From Puccinia triticina (taxonomy: Eukaryota > Basidiomycota > Pucciniomycetes > Pucciniales > Pucciniaceae), in contig NC_070567.1 of the NCBI RefSeq assembly GCF_026914185.1, positions 3,064,001 to 3,128,000 of the forward strand: a DNA stretch of 64,000 bases. The letters run 5' to 3'. Positions within the stretch are counted from its first letter, which is position 1. Each line of letters opens with the position of its first letter. The position numbers and the translations under genes are program-made. The notes under the pieces are model-generated. The model ran no database searches, was not told the DNA's origin, and saw nothing but the letters and a program-made list of their open reading frames with translations. Below are positions 33,329 through 44,628 of the stretch, one piece after another.

Positions 33329-33580
33329 TTGATTCAACCCCCAGGGTGTTGCCAAAAGAAAGAAGTTGGTGTGGTCTTGGTTCTTAATGAAATTCTGAAT
33401 GCAACCAATCCAACATGGAGAAAAGTGCTGAAGTATTTCAACCAGCTCCAAGCTGTTGGGAAAATTGCACACAATCCAAATTTTGGAATGATTGTTCCCT
33501 CAGATGCAGGATTTGATGCATACATGAACAGGAAATCCATGATTTGCAAGATATTCTGTTTTCTCTCTGAGTTTGACTGA
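33329..33580 (+). CDS. Unrecognised short reading frame (possible gene remnant)
   Basis: An 83-codon frame with protein-like composition (NPTWRKVLKYFNQLQAVGKI, MIVPSDAGFDAYMNRK). The start is not a convincing ATG context and no domain is recognised. It could be an exon of a decayed gene or chance. Nothing is claimed about function. Confidence 0.2.
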   Translation: MIQPPGCCQKKEVGVVLVLNEILNATNPTWRKVLKYFNQLQAVGKIAHNPNFGMIVPSDAGFDAYMNRKSMICKIFCFLSEFD

Positions 33581-33875
33581 ATGCACAAAGGGGTAGTTAT
33601 AGCCACTCTAGCTGCTTCCTGGTAAGCTTGATTGTATTGGCCAATATACCGGTAAGCTTGATTGTATTGGCCATACTGGCCAATGTCTTTGTTATCCTCT
33701 GGTGGCTGAATTTGGTCATTCTGTCATGATAACAGCAATACAGTGTAGTTAAGAACATTAGAGCCCATGCACACAGGGGATCATTCTGGTACCAAGTGAA
33801 GTTAATTGTATTGTGAGCATGTTTTCTGCAGCATTGAAACATGAGCTTCATTTGATATACAGTTTTTTTTACATT

Positions 33876-34007
33876 AGCCAAAGCACACTCCGTTTGTAGC
33901 CAAAGCACACTCCGTTTGTAGCCAAAGCACACTCCATTTGTAGCCAAAGCACACTCCGTTTGTAGCCAAAGCACACTCCGTTTGTAGCCAAAGCACACTC
34001 CGTTTGT
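33876..34007 (+). repeat. Minisatellite, six 22-bp units
   Basis: Unit AGCCAAAGCACACTCCGTTTGT is repeated head to tail six times with one variant base. It is followed by GGAGTGTGCCAAA, partly complementary to the unit, so the end can fold back on the array. There are no spacers of variable sequence, so it is not a CRISPR array. Confidence 0.92.
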
Positions 34008-35004
34008 AGGAGTGTGCCAAAACACACACTCCGTTATAGGAGTGTGCCAAAGCACTAATTCTAGCAGTCTGTAGTGATTTTTGGAACACTCTTTATTTTA
34101 AATCTATTTTTATTCAGCCAGTAGTAGTAGACAAAACTAATAGAAATAAAACAAATAAAGTGTGAGTAAACAAGTACGCAAAAAGAGAACAATAAAACTG
34201 AGTGAAAAGGACAAACAAGGTAAAGATGCAATCTATACTGTGAACTGAATACAACAACAACAACTTGAGAAGATGACAAGACTAGAACAATCAAACTAAA
34301 AGAAAACAAGGCATTTTAGTGAATTGAAATACAAAACAAAAGATAGAGATCTAAAGAACAAATGCTAAAGCTCCTATTGATTTGTTTTGATTTGAACTCC
34401 TCCTGAAAACAACTTGACTTTACTTGCTGAACTGTCTGAGATATTGATAAATTGAGTGAGTTTACAATTCAGTCAATGATTAGAACATAACTAGAGTTCA
34501 GGGCGGCTACGCCGCCGCACTTTCAAGTGTCCAGTTCACCGCCAGTGCATCACTATCCCTCCTACATGCACCTCTATCCCTCCTACATATTGTGCTTTGT
34601 AAAATTCTTGGACAGATGGTCCTGTTGCTGTGCCCAAATCCTGGCATTCCATGATTACAATTTTATTATTTTTTTTACCTTGCATTGTGAAATAAAGATC
34701 ATCATGATCATTTTCACTTGGGCACAGGACTCTTGATTTCCAACAAATAAGCAAAACACCATACATCTTCTACAGCTAAGGTTGCAGAGTCAATTGAATC
34801 TGCTGCCAAAGTTACAAAAATTCTTCACCCTTCAAGTTCCAATATCTCCTCAACAGAAGTATGATGTACTGAGTCTGACATGTCAAATACTGACTGCTAG
34901 GAGGATTTTGAAAAGTTTTATGGTTCAGTCACCAACAAACCCTCACAATACTGTTGGCTAGGAAAATTCACTGCCTTTCATTCCCCCACTGATTGGAGAC
35001 AAAA
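34008..35004. other. Intergenic, no gene recognised
   Basis: AT-rich, A-rich stretch 34080-34330; no coding evidence. Confidence 0.4.
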
Positions 35005-35770
35005 TTATCTTGTCCAGCTTAGACTCAGTTGGGATTGGTTTGTTATAAACTTTTTACAGCAACCCACAACCCTGCCAGCGGCGGGCCTTGGGGGAAAGGG
35101 ATTGGTTTTAGTGGGGCTAGAAGGGAGCCAAATCGAATCACTGGTACGGTTGTGGCTACGGCTGGGTTCGTGGGGTGAGCAGGTTCCAAGGAGGCTGAGG
35201 TTCTGCTGGTTCAGCCGCAGCTTCTGCTCCCGTTGGGAAACGGTTGTGAGCGCGCTCTGGGCCTGGCTAAAGCTGTTGACGGCCTCGAAGATGAGCCGCG
35301 TCTCTGCCAGGTAGCTTCTCAGTCCCTTTGGTAAGGCCCCGTCGCCTCGAGTCCACCAGTTGCACAGCCAGATCAGTCGGTCCAGCAGCTGCCGCCTCCC
35401 TCCTGGCGTGCCCTCCCACACAACCTATCAGCCCAAGCATGTGCTCACCGTCAAAGCTCGCGCGCTGAAGCCCGCTTCCCCTCAAGCCCCAATATCAGCC
35501 GAGCTCGAGAATGGGCCTCCAAGAAGCGACTGATGTCTTGCCCAGATCGGTGGAAGAACCTCGTGTGCAGCTTCTTCCCATGCCGCGATATATCCTTCTT
35601 GTTATGTTGGCAGACATCAAAACCTGTGCATATCTAGAAGTCCAATGATCAGCAAAAAAAAAACCGCTCCCCCTCATGAATAAAAAGGGTTGCTTACGCG
35701 TACTGAAAAAGATCAACAAACGCTCTGGTTCGGCAGCGGTGATCCGCAAGAAGGCCAAGAGGTCCTGCTC
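35005..35770 (-). pseudogene. Decayed coding region, possibly PEX11-related; uncertain
   Basis: Minus-strand segments look protein-coding but do not join cleanly. DLLAFLRITAAEPERLLIFF (near 35700-35765) resembles the N-terminal helix of Pex11-family proteins. GGRRQLLDRLIWLCNWWTR, ending in a Ser/Gln-rich tail (35005-35420), resembles a family C-terminal half. Between them frames change and no single intron model restores one protein. This may be a second, Pex11C-like gene with several introns, or a pseudogene. The family guess is weak. Confidence 0.3.
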
Positions 35771-35774
35771 AAAG

Positions 35775-36045
35775 GCATAGGATCACTTTTGGTGCCTTGG
35801 AAGGCTTGTTTCAAAGATCAAGCGGAGGTCTTGAAGTTCTTGGGGGTGAACTAAAGTAAGAAAAGCAGACATTTTGATTCAGAATGACGTTATCAAACAT
35901 GATCACGTCTGCCCCGTGCTTGATAGCTTCCTTAGCTTCTTTCTCATCTCTGAAATCAATATTGATTCTCAAGCTGAACCCGCAAACGCTGCGGGCTTCT
36001 TGGATGGCCGCGGTGATCAAACCTTTGCTTCAAATGTTGACAAGA
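35775..36045 (-). pseudogene. Nicotinate-nucleotide pyrophosphorylase (quinolinate phosphoribosyltransferase) fragment
   Basis: The minus strand encodes LITAAIQEARSVCGFSLRIN followed by KEAIKHGADVIMFDN, matching the core of the NAD-synthesis enzyme BNA6/NadC, where a Val-Glu-Val-Glu strand and the Asp-Asn of the last motif bind substrate. Downstream, HPQELQDL continues the family pattern after what would be a 38-nt intron. The residue before the first block, where the family has a Trp, is a TGA stop. After RHQK the family sequence continues one frame off for a few residues and is lost. The N-terminal domain and C-terminus are missing. It is therefore read as a decayed fragment, unless the real exons lie in unrecognised form upstream. 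Confidence 0.5.
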
Positions 36046-37600
36046 GACGGGGGGGAGCCAGGCGAGGCCGGCGGCAAGGCCGAGGTCGACAAAGCGCAGC
36101 CCTTCGCGCCATGTATAGGTTATCAGGCGCCTGTTTGTCCACCCGTCTTGAAGCTGTTGTCCTGGGCCATGATGTGCATGAACGGTTTGTTAGAAGATGA
36201 ACTGGTTGATAGCGTTTCCAACGCTGGCAGGGTGAGGACGAGTGGGATGGGTGATGGGTGCTTTTGGTGTAGTGAGTGGGTAGAGCCGGGAGACGGGCGG
36301 GGGAGAGGGTGTGGAGCGAGTGCCAGACGAGGGCGAGGGAGAGGCCGAGGTCAACAAATAAGGAGTGATAGCGGGTGTTGAAGGCGAGTCTGCCGAGCCG
36401 TTCCTGGCCTTGTGGTACCATATGCTGCTCCACCGCCATCCTCACAACATGAATATCTGTACCCTGACCCGGGACAGACTCGGGACCATCGAGAATACAT
36501 ACATAGGCACCTTCCCAACTGGCCATCAGCAGTTAATGGTGAATGGTTGTTGTGATGGCTTGGTTGTAAGGGTGGACGGTTTTTTTGTCGGCCTGGCGGG
36601 GGCTGGTTGAGTGGATATGACATACATATCACAGCTATTGTCTAGCAACCACACTGGCGGGCGTCACAAAAATATTGTGGCTTTGCGGACCATCCTGGGC
36701 CAATGCAACGCGGAAGCGCTCTGCAATCACAACCTGTTGATCAATATATAAGGGGGCATCATCTGCATCAAGGGTTATGCCCCAGGTGATTTGCCCTCCC
36801 CTGCATTTGCAGAGGACGGTGGAAATCCTCCCCCTTCCCAATTGCACTTGCAATTGGCTGAGGGGTTTCCAGCCCCGACTTTTGCCCCACGCACTTGCGC
36901 CAGGCTGAGCGGGTTAACTCCGGGACCTTTTTACCTGTGGCATGTCACAGGCTGGGGGATCGTTATGAGTCAAACCTGATGTATATTAGATGTGTAGAAT
37001 ATTGTTGTATTATTATTGCTTGTTTGTAATTTGTTAGCATTGAACCTATGTTATTTTTAGTGATTTGTTATAAACAGGGGAAACCCTTGAATTTTTTTTT
37101 GGTGAAACTGTGGTTTTAATAAACTTAGATCCTTTACCTCACTTGAGAATTCAGCTTGTGTTTTGTCCTTTGCGTCTTGAACCAATGAACTTTGAGTAAT
37201 CAACCAGACACGACTTGAGAGTGGACGAAGTGAATTAAAAATTTCTTCAGCACCAAGACTTATCCAAGTTTGAGTTGACTGTCTGATGCGCCTCCACGTG
37301 TGCACACTTAGAATGCATATGCAATATGTACACATGTCATTGAATTACACCCAAAACAGTCTGTCCTTGATTTCCAAACTATCAACACCCATCCACTTCA
37401 ACATTCATTCCCTATCTCTCTCTATCTGACTTTTCTTCCTCACTCCTCACCGCCTCTGTCTGATCTGCCTATCACCTCTTCTCTCTCTTTCTTTGTTCCT
37501 CTCTTAACCTGATACTCGGGATTATATGACTGCCCAATAATCTGTTCTCTCTGTTCTTACTGTTGAAGGTGTAATTCCTGTAGAAGGGAAAATGATCAGC
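36046..37600. other. Intergenic, no gene recognised
   Basis: GC-richer to about 36960 and AT-rich beyond. Open frames on both strands at 36000-36530 look compositional. A TATATAAGGG word occurs near 36746. Confidence 0.35.
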
Positions 37601-37630
37601 AGTGCTCTCACTGCTGAGTTTTCTGCTGCC

Positions 37631-37700
37631 AAGTATGCTCAGCTTCCTGCTGAAAAGCATGCTCAGCTTCCTGCTGACAAGCATGCTCAGCTGTCCCTTG
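37631..37700 (+). repeat. Short 24-bp tandem repeat, about three units
   Basis: AAGCATGCTCAGCTTCCTGC plus TGAC/TGAA is repeated almost three times (units 37631-37654, 37655-37678, 37679-37700). Surrounding polypyrimidine and TATA-like sequences (37920-38010) suggest decayed LTR DNA. Confidence 0.7.
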
Positions 37701-38479
37701 CTACAGCTGCTCATCACAGTGCAGAAAGCAATAAAAAAAATGCACCAGAGGAATGGAGCATTCCTGCAAGGAGGAGAAAAGTATAGCTACTTTTCTCTCC
37801 TGTCCTTTTTATGAGGACTTTCCAACAAGAAAGTACGCTGAGGAGTAATTCCTCAGCAGCATTTGTTTACCATAAATGCTGGGCTCTCTTTGCCCCTCTC
37901 GTACCTTCCTTCCTCACTCACACTCATTCATATATTATATATACTCTCACCCTTATATACATCCACTCATCATCATCATATATTATCATCACTCTAAACT
38001 TATATACACATCATTAATACTTTGTCTGGTAGCCTTGCTCAACAGACTTAGATTTATCAATCAAAAATTATTATTATTATACAAGGGGAAGCCCCCAAAT
38101 TTGGGGTCCCAGGGGGTGTTAAAGTCATAGGGGTTTGTAAATCACAGGAGGTGAAAGGCAAAAGGGTAATGTGACAGCTCATAGGGAACAGATTAAATTT
38201 ATCAAAACTTTGATGTTGCAATTCCTGGGTGACTATCTGCATAACAGGCATTCAGTCAAAGGAAAGCAAATTTGAAATGAAAACTTGGTAAGAAACCAAA
38301 ATTAGTGCAAACTGGTGAAATAAATTCAAGTTTCTTGAAGAAGAAACAAAATTTGTGCTGGAAAGACAATTGTTGGGGAAATATTGATGAGGGAAATTCA
38401 TAAACTCTGAACATGAGAAAGATATTCTTTGTAAACAATGTTTTAAGTTTCATATGAAGCCTGGCCACTTTCAGGCTGA

Positions 38480-40090
38480 GGAATCACTACCTTTGTAGTT
38501 TGGCTTGACTTGCTTCTTGAAAGTGCAACATAGAGCTGGCAATGACTAAACACAGGTTCATGAAACAAAATACCAACATTTCCAATTGTTTGACCTTGAG
38601 ATTTATTAATTGTCAGGGAGAAAGCCAGATTGAGAGGAAATTGCTTTCAAATGCGCTTGAAAGGCAGTCCAGACTTGTCTGGGTCAGATAAGAAAGGAAT
38701 GCAAGGGATAGCTACAGAATCATTAACTCTGTTACCTGATATGACTCTTGTGTGAATCACATTTGGACCCAAGTTTTCCACAATCAACCTGGTTCCATTA
38801 CAAAGTCCCATTGTCCAATCAAGGTTCCTGAGCATTATTATTGGCACTCCACATTTCAGTTGAAGAATGTGAGGTGGGGACCCTGAGATGTTCAACCCTT
38901 TGATATACTCTTGCAAATATAGGTTTTGGGGATCATCTTCCACAGAATCAAAGCTTGTGTAAGTTCTTCCCTGAGATGGAATGTTTTCTAGAATTCTAGA
39001 GTTGATTTGTTTTAAATAAATATTCTTGCAGTCTTATGAGATGATTCAAATTTTGCTCCTGAGAACCCCCATGAATGACCATAGAAGTAGGTGGGTTGAT
39101 TTTCCTTTTTTATTGAGTGATGCCTTCACATCTCCAATGGATAAAAGAAACTTCTGAAATTGAGGATCACCTGATGCACACATATTGGCTGGAAGTTAGA
39201 TGATATTTTGTTGAAAGTATCTCCAGCAGTAAGAGTTGACAATGCTTGCATCAAAAATCTGGGGACATGTTCCCTTCCGCACCACTGGTAAAACCTGATG
39301 TAAATAACCTCCAAGTACAATTACCTTGCCACCAAAGGGTTGATCTGAATCCATCAAGTATTGGAGTAATCTGTCTCAGTGTTTACCAATCAAAGGGCAT
39401 GTCTATGTGTCATTGGGGCTTCATCCCAAATGATAAGCTTTGATTGCCTCAACACATCAGCCTTTTGAGAATGTTTTGTGATTGAATAAACTGAATTTTG
39501 CAGAAGCTTTTGAGGAATTCCAAAATTCAACTGAGCAGTCCTGCCATATTGCATGTTCATGGCTGCATTCCTGTGGGTTCAGAGAGAATACAAATTAAGA
39601 TGGTATGGTTGGGAAAATGAGAGCTCACCACTTCCTGCACCTGTGATAACAACTATTTGGGTTGATCTGAAATTTTCCAGCAAGCAGTTGTATCAGAAAG
39701 TATTTTGAGATCCCCCTGGAACATCATTAAAAAAGCAAGCAGGTTGTTCTGAATAACATGCATTGATGATCTGATCAAAGGCTGATCTCTGCTGATTATT
39801 CAAATGATTTGCATTGTCAATTTGAGATATCCACATGTTGAAGACCATTTTGTAAAAGGATTGTATTGATCACTTCAATCATCTGATTTGTCATGAGTGC
39901 ATCATCTTGAAATCCCTGATGGATCTCCAGTCTTCAGTCATGTAATGGTAAAAAGAATTCCATAAACACAGAGGGTATGAAGGTCAAAATGTTGCTATAA
40001 GTATGCCAAATAAATTTTGCAAATAAGTTGGCATCATTGTTTCATTTGCTTCAGCCATTGTGGCTTCCAAATAATGATCATTTTCCACCA
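38480..40090 (-). pseudogene. Helitron-type PIF1-like helicase fossil
   Basis: Reading down the minus strand, blocks of a Helitron helicase appear in order across several frames. DHYLEATMAEANETMMPTYL (about 40080-40010) matches the pre-helicase region. Then come a GAGGSGK-like P-loop region near 39640, the IIWDEAPM Walker B box near 39440, GGKVIVLGG near 39320, YIKGLNISGSPPHILQLKCG with LRNLDWTMGLCNGTRL (38943-38790), and finally [19 protein letters not shown] and [10 protein letters not shown] (38620-38500). Frames shift and stops occur, so it is not expressed as one protein. Helitrons replicate by rolling circle; the replication-initiator domain and termini were not found. Confidence 0.75.
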
Positions 40091-40643
40091 GAACCTGGGC
40101 CAAAGAAGCTGAACAAAACTGTTATAAATTTGTCTTCAAAATGTACAAAGATCCTCAAGAGAGGTTGCACCAGTGACATGATTGAGTAGTAGCCGTAAAT
40201 GCCATCTTTCTGAATCGGAATGATAAACTGCAGAAATTCAACCAATTCAAAAACCCCTCTGCCTTGGCTTCCATTCTTTGCTTGTGGGGTGCCATGTACA
40301 GTACTGGATGTCAAAACAAATTATAGAGAGATAAGTTGCAGATAGTTTGGAAGAGAAAATCCTCCAGCATGCTTCTGAAGCTGCTACCCATCAAGAATAT
40401 CTGAATCTATTCACCCCATCAATATCTTCTTCAACATCCAAGGCTGATTTATCAGAATATTTGTACAGGTATTTGACTGCACAAATTTCTACATTGATGT
40501 GACAGTGAAATTTGGTAGATAAGTATGAATTGGAGGGCATGACACAGCTGTTGTCAATGATAAAGTGGTTATTTCCTCTTTAGATTGTTGGTTCATTGTA
40601 AATTCTTCTGTAAAACTGGTAAGAATTTTCATTCATTAGAATT

Positions 40644-41153
40644 TCAGAGGTGTTGACTTTGGGATTGTTGTTGTGGGTGTTGTTGAAATTGCATTTGATT
40701 TGGTTTTCTTGCATAATTTTTGGGAAAATGAACATCTGGATTAGAAAACCCTCTTGAAAATTGTTGTGATGGAATGGGAAAATGAAAATCAGGGTTATAA
40801 AACCTTCTTGAAGTGTGTTGTGATGGTATGTATTCTCTAAAGTGGCTGGTCTGTTGATTACCAAAGTGGCTGGTCTGTTGATTATCAAAGTGGCGGGTCT
40901 GTTGATTACCAAAGTTGTTGTCCAAAATTGATCCTGTCCTGGTAGTTTTGTGTACATGAAGATTATCTAGATCATTATAAATATGGGAAATCTTGTTAAA
41001 CCACCTCTTTTTTGGTATTGTGAAAAGAAAATGAAGGGTAAGAAGATGCTGCAAAATAATGTTGCGTTTCTCTGAATCTAGCTTGCTGTTACGCAGCATA
41101 AGCTCTTCACAATTGTTCATTGGATTGTTGCATTTTTGCAATGAAAAAAGCAA
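40644..41153 (-). CDS. Gln/Asn-rich hypothetical reading frame
   Basis: A 169-codon frame whose C-terminal half is Gln/Asn/Phe-rich with the repeated word NQQTSHF (about 40840-40910) and QFSRGFSNPD-type repeats. It could be part of the adjacent Helitron, an independent gene exon, or chance expansion of a simple repeat. No domain recognised. Confidence 0.25.
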   Translation of the reverse strand: MLFSLQKCNNPMNNCEELMLRNSKLDSEKRNIILQHLLTLHFLFTIPKKRWFNKISHIYNDLDNLHVHKTTRTGSILDNNFGNQQTRHFDNQQTSHFGNQQTSHFREYIPSQHTSRRFYNPDFHFPIPSQQFSRGFSNPDVHFPKNYARKPNQMQFQQHPQQQSQSQHL

Positions 41154-41498
41154 AGGATTATAATCAGAACGGGGAAGTTAATTGTGGTGTGATGAGGAGA
41201 ATAGTAGTGGGTGGTGTCTGATGAGTGGATTGGTTGGGGGGAACTAACAGCACATTGTGTTGATTTTGTTGTTTATATAATGTGTTAAATTGAAGGTTCA
41301 GATACAATCAGCCATTTTCAAGTTTATAGATGTGTAACCAAGTCCAATGAAGCTGATTGCTTCAACAGAATTGGTTGTTGGTGTTCAGCCAAGTCTGATG
41401 AAGCAGAATTGTTGTGGAAGTGGTTATCAATTACATTGAAGACAATTACCCATGTGGATGTCTGTCCAAGCAATCTGCACATCCCCAAGGGAACACTG

Positions 41499-41674
41499 AA
41501 CGGAGTCAAAGCAAGTCCGTTGAATGGAGTCAAAGCAAGTCCGTTGAACGGAGTCAAAGCAAGTCCGTTGAACGGAGTCAAAGCAAGTCCGTTGAACAGA
41601 GTCAAAGCGAGTCCGTTGAACGGAGTCAAAGCAAGTCCGTTGAACGGAGTCAAAGCAAGTCCGTTGAACGGAGT
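41499..41674 (+). repeat. Minisatellite, seven 24-bp units plus a partial unit
   Basis: Unit AACGGAGTCAAAGCAAGTCC plus GTTG is repeated seven times with few changes (units start every 24 bases from 41499). Because 24 is a multiple of three and the unit has no stops, frames stay open on both strands, giving repetitive octapeptides; no gene is inferred. Confidence 0.93.
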
Positions 41675-41879
41675 TGGTTACAGGGATGGAGTACAAATTT
41701 ATGGAGCCCTTCCAGCAGACTTGGAGTTTTCCAGTCAGTCTTGATGGCCGCAGTCCTCCCAAGAGGGCGAGTATGCCTCGCCGAGGTGAAGCTGCTCCAA
41801 CTTCACCCAATGGCTGGTATACATTGTACACCCAAGCCATCAACAATCAAGCGGAGGACTGCCTCCCCCTATGACATCT

Positions 41880-41995
41880 GTTAGAATCTGTTCAAGCAAT
41901 CTGCTTGAACAGCTGGGTCATAGATGTCTCACCCTGTCCGTTCAAGCAGAATCATTGATCAGCATCAATGATTGAACGGACTTGGTTAATACAAA
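41880..41995. repeat. Two hairpins sharing the minisatellite word CCGTTCAA
   Basis: GTTCAAGCAATCTGCTTGAAC (41890-41911) and CCGTTCAAGCAGAATCATTG pairing with the following CAATGATTGAACGG (to about 41980). The stems contain the complement of the unit junction TTGAACGG. Confidence 0.6.
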
Positions 41996-42651
41996 AAGAA
42001 AATTGACGCCGGTGTTACATGCATACCCACACCGGCGTTACTTGCATGACATAAATTTGTACAGGATACCAACGCCGGTGTTACTCGCATGACAGATAAT
42101 TGTACTGTTTTATTTGGCCCCCAGAGGCCATTTCTTTAGTTATATGTGTATATCTTTATAAGAATAACTTAAACACTTACATATATCCTGGAAAATCTTG
42201 ACCTGGTACTGTTGTTCTTCATCCATCAAAAAATTACATGAAAAAACAAAAACAAAACCCCTTGCAGTTGAAAGTGTAAGGCAGAAAATTACATGTGTTT
42301 TTTTTTTTGTTGATGAACTGTTTTCCTTAAGTTTCTTTAGGGTCTCAAATTCATTTCTACTTTGCCTATCTAGTATTTCTATGTACTCTGACCATTGTCA
42401 TCATCATTGGAACAACGTGTTAGGTTGTTATCATGGCTGAAGGTTCTCCTGCTTCTAACATTCTCTCTTAGGGTTAATTTGTATTCAAATTGTGAAATAT
42501 TCAGGCAATCATTTGATTTCTAATTCTTTCTTTCCAGTTGGAATAAACAAGCAGAAAAACTTATTGATTTGGTTCTCATCCTTTAGTCCAACCGGCAAAA
42601 GAGGTTGGCTGGTGATTTCAGCGCGGTGTAGCAACATGGTTGAAACAGACC

Positions 42652-43493
42652 TGTCAGCCTTAGAGTCAACACAGTTGACCTAAAACTGCCTTTTATCTCC
42701 ATTTTATACCTAAATGTGCTCATATGTTTTTAACCTTAAGACAGAAGGTTGTTTTGACTTCAGATTCTGATTTCTCATTCAATTTTGACCCTAGTTTTCA
42801 CTGATCACTTTATAATATCTCTACTCCTTCATAGAGTTTGTGGTTTGTGACACACATGCGCAGCAGCGCCGTGTAGTCGTGCCTGAGCGCTTCCAACCAC
42901 ATGTACATGTGTGATTATGTCATCCAACTTTGAAAATTTTTGAAGTCAGGATCCCCCATGCAGCTGGAGGATCCACAGACTTCAGCACACCAGAACCACA
43001 CCCCAGATAGCCCAGGATCACCACCAAAGAGATTACCACACTCCCAGTATACCTACCGTCACAGGCGCCTAGGATATTGACAGTAAGTAAACTCTTTCTC
43101 TGAACCTTGCTTATCCAGAGTGAAACTCTGTTGCTCTTGATTGTTTCTTCTTTTCTTCAAACTCTTCCAATCTTCAAAGATCAAAAGGTTATCTCTGGTT
43201 AAGACCTACAAAACCAGAGCAGAGTAGCAACCCTACTTCTGAATCCCACCAACGTTTCCTTGTTGTGAGTGGAGGCTGTTGCACTCTTTCTTGGCCTTGC
43301 ACAGCTGGCATCCAACTTTTCCAGGTTGAGAATAGCCCAGATCAATTAATTAAGACTTAAAGTCTAGGCCTGATCTTCTCTTTCTCTCTTTCTTTCTTCT
43401 CTCTCTGTTTGTATTTCTTTATCCCAAGAAATCCAACCAGAGTCCACCCATTTTCCTTGTGTCCTGTTGTCACACAAGAGACACAGGCTCACA
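42652..43493 (+). mobile_element. Solo LTR of the same gypsy family, diverged
   Basis: Starts TGTCAGCCTTAGAGTC and ends GGCTCACA, the same termini as the intact element's LTRs read in coding direction. It shares blocks such as CCGTCACAGGCGCCTAGGAT. It is flanked by AGACC at 42647-42651 and 43494-43498, a perfect 5-bp target duplication. It is 842 bp versus 1017 bp in the young element and clearly diverged, so it is an older insertion reduced by LTR recombination. Orientation is opposite to the intact copy. Confidence 0.9.
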
Positions 43494-43781
43494 AGACCCC
43501 TTCAACATTCCAGATCTTCGCAAATATGATGATGAAACAGCCCTGGCCACATGATATGAGTGGTGTCAAGTCAACCAGTAATCATGTGCCATCTACCACA
43601 CAAGACTTGATTGCACTGTTATAATCTCATCAGAATGGTGACACATTCTTCAGGATGAATCTTGGATGGGTAAAACAGTCCAGCCACCATATAAATTTCT
43701 TGTTGAAGCTGAGGAATCAGGTGATATTTTATTGCTTGATTTCATCAATCATTGCATCGGACAAGAAAAACAACAGAAAAA

Positions 43782-44628
43782 ATGAAGCATTGTTTATTCA
43801 GATTCTTGCCCCTGGCGTTCAATCTAGTTGGCAACAGCTGGCTTGGTCTTCCAACAGAACCAGGAAAAGAAAGATTGGTTTTTGATTTGAATGAGTTACC
43901 ATCAGAAGATTTTTCAACTGGATCCCCTTCCCCATCATCAGATCACTTGTTTCCTTTTTCCGCAGAAGCTGTCACTGCAGAAGAAGAGCCAACAGAATTG
44001 TTTAGCCATATAGGCGGTAGGCGGGATGTCTCCTTGACTCCACTTAATTCAACTCAACCATACAAACCTAAAAGCGGCTTACTGAATGTCAAAAAGAGAG
44101 TGAGTGAAGGGGGGATAAATCTGGCTTCCCCAAAACGGCCAGTTGGAGCTTACATGGCAAGGAATGAAATAGCCTCAAGTTGTCAAGTCGCAAGCACAAG
44201 AACTTCATGAAAAATAATCAACAGAAATATCAAAAGATTCCTTCACTTGTAATGGGATTGAACCAATTCATAAAAAAAATCTAGTCTTCAATGTCTTGGA
44301 CTGGAATTTTTTCATAGTGGATCCAAGTTTGGAACATTCCATTTTGAACAATCAGATTCCTGGAGAAGTTACACCTATGAAAAATCTATTTGAATTTCTT
44401 CAAGCCCTGAAGCATAAGCCAGCAAAAGATCCTCATGGAAGTTTCTCTTTCATGTCAAGGGATAAATATGTAAAATTCCTCCTAACATATCATACAAGAA
44501 GAGACAAACTACCTCATCCGCATTTCAACACACAGCATGAGAGAATAAACACAACCCTTGGCATTATATTAAAAATTTCTGATGATCATCATTCTTTTCA
44601 CAATGAAGTTAGATTTGAAAATGATTAA
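43782..44628 (+). pseudogene. Decayed gene for a putative secreted protein
   Basis: From the ATG at 43782 the frame starts MKHCLFRFLPLAFNLVGN, a plausible signal peptide, followed by a Pro/Ser/Glu-rich region (FDLNELPSEDF) to a stop at 44208-44210. Coding-like sequence continues in another frame (a stop near 44215, then VFNVLDWNFFIVDPSLEHSI to 44628). A frameshift plus a nonsense codon, or an unrecognised intron, would explain this. No family recognised. It lies directly beside the Harbinger insertion site. Confidence 0.4.

Noticed and set aside
33876..34007. Possible CRISPR array
   Set aside because: Units are contiguous with no variable spacers, and the genome is eukaryotic; it is a minisatellite. 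The same holds for 41499-41674 and 58075-58612.
35884..36381. Plus-strand 165-codon frame
   Set aside because: It is antisense to the recognisable nicotinate-nucleotide pyrophosphorylase core and low in complexity at its end.
37150..38060. Possible LTR or short gene
   Set aside because: Polypyrimidine and TATA-like sequence suggest LTR material, but no TG...CA ends, duplication or partner could be found; left as uncharacterised apart from the short tandem repeat.
41324..41884. Long frames with octapeptide repeats on both strands
   Set aside because: The 24-bp unit has no stop in several frames, so open frames are automatic.
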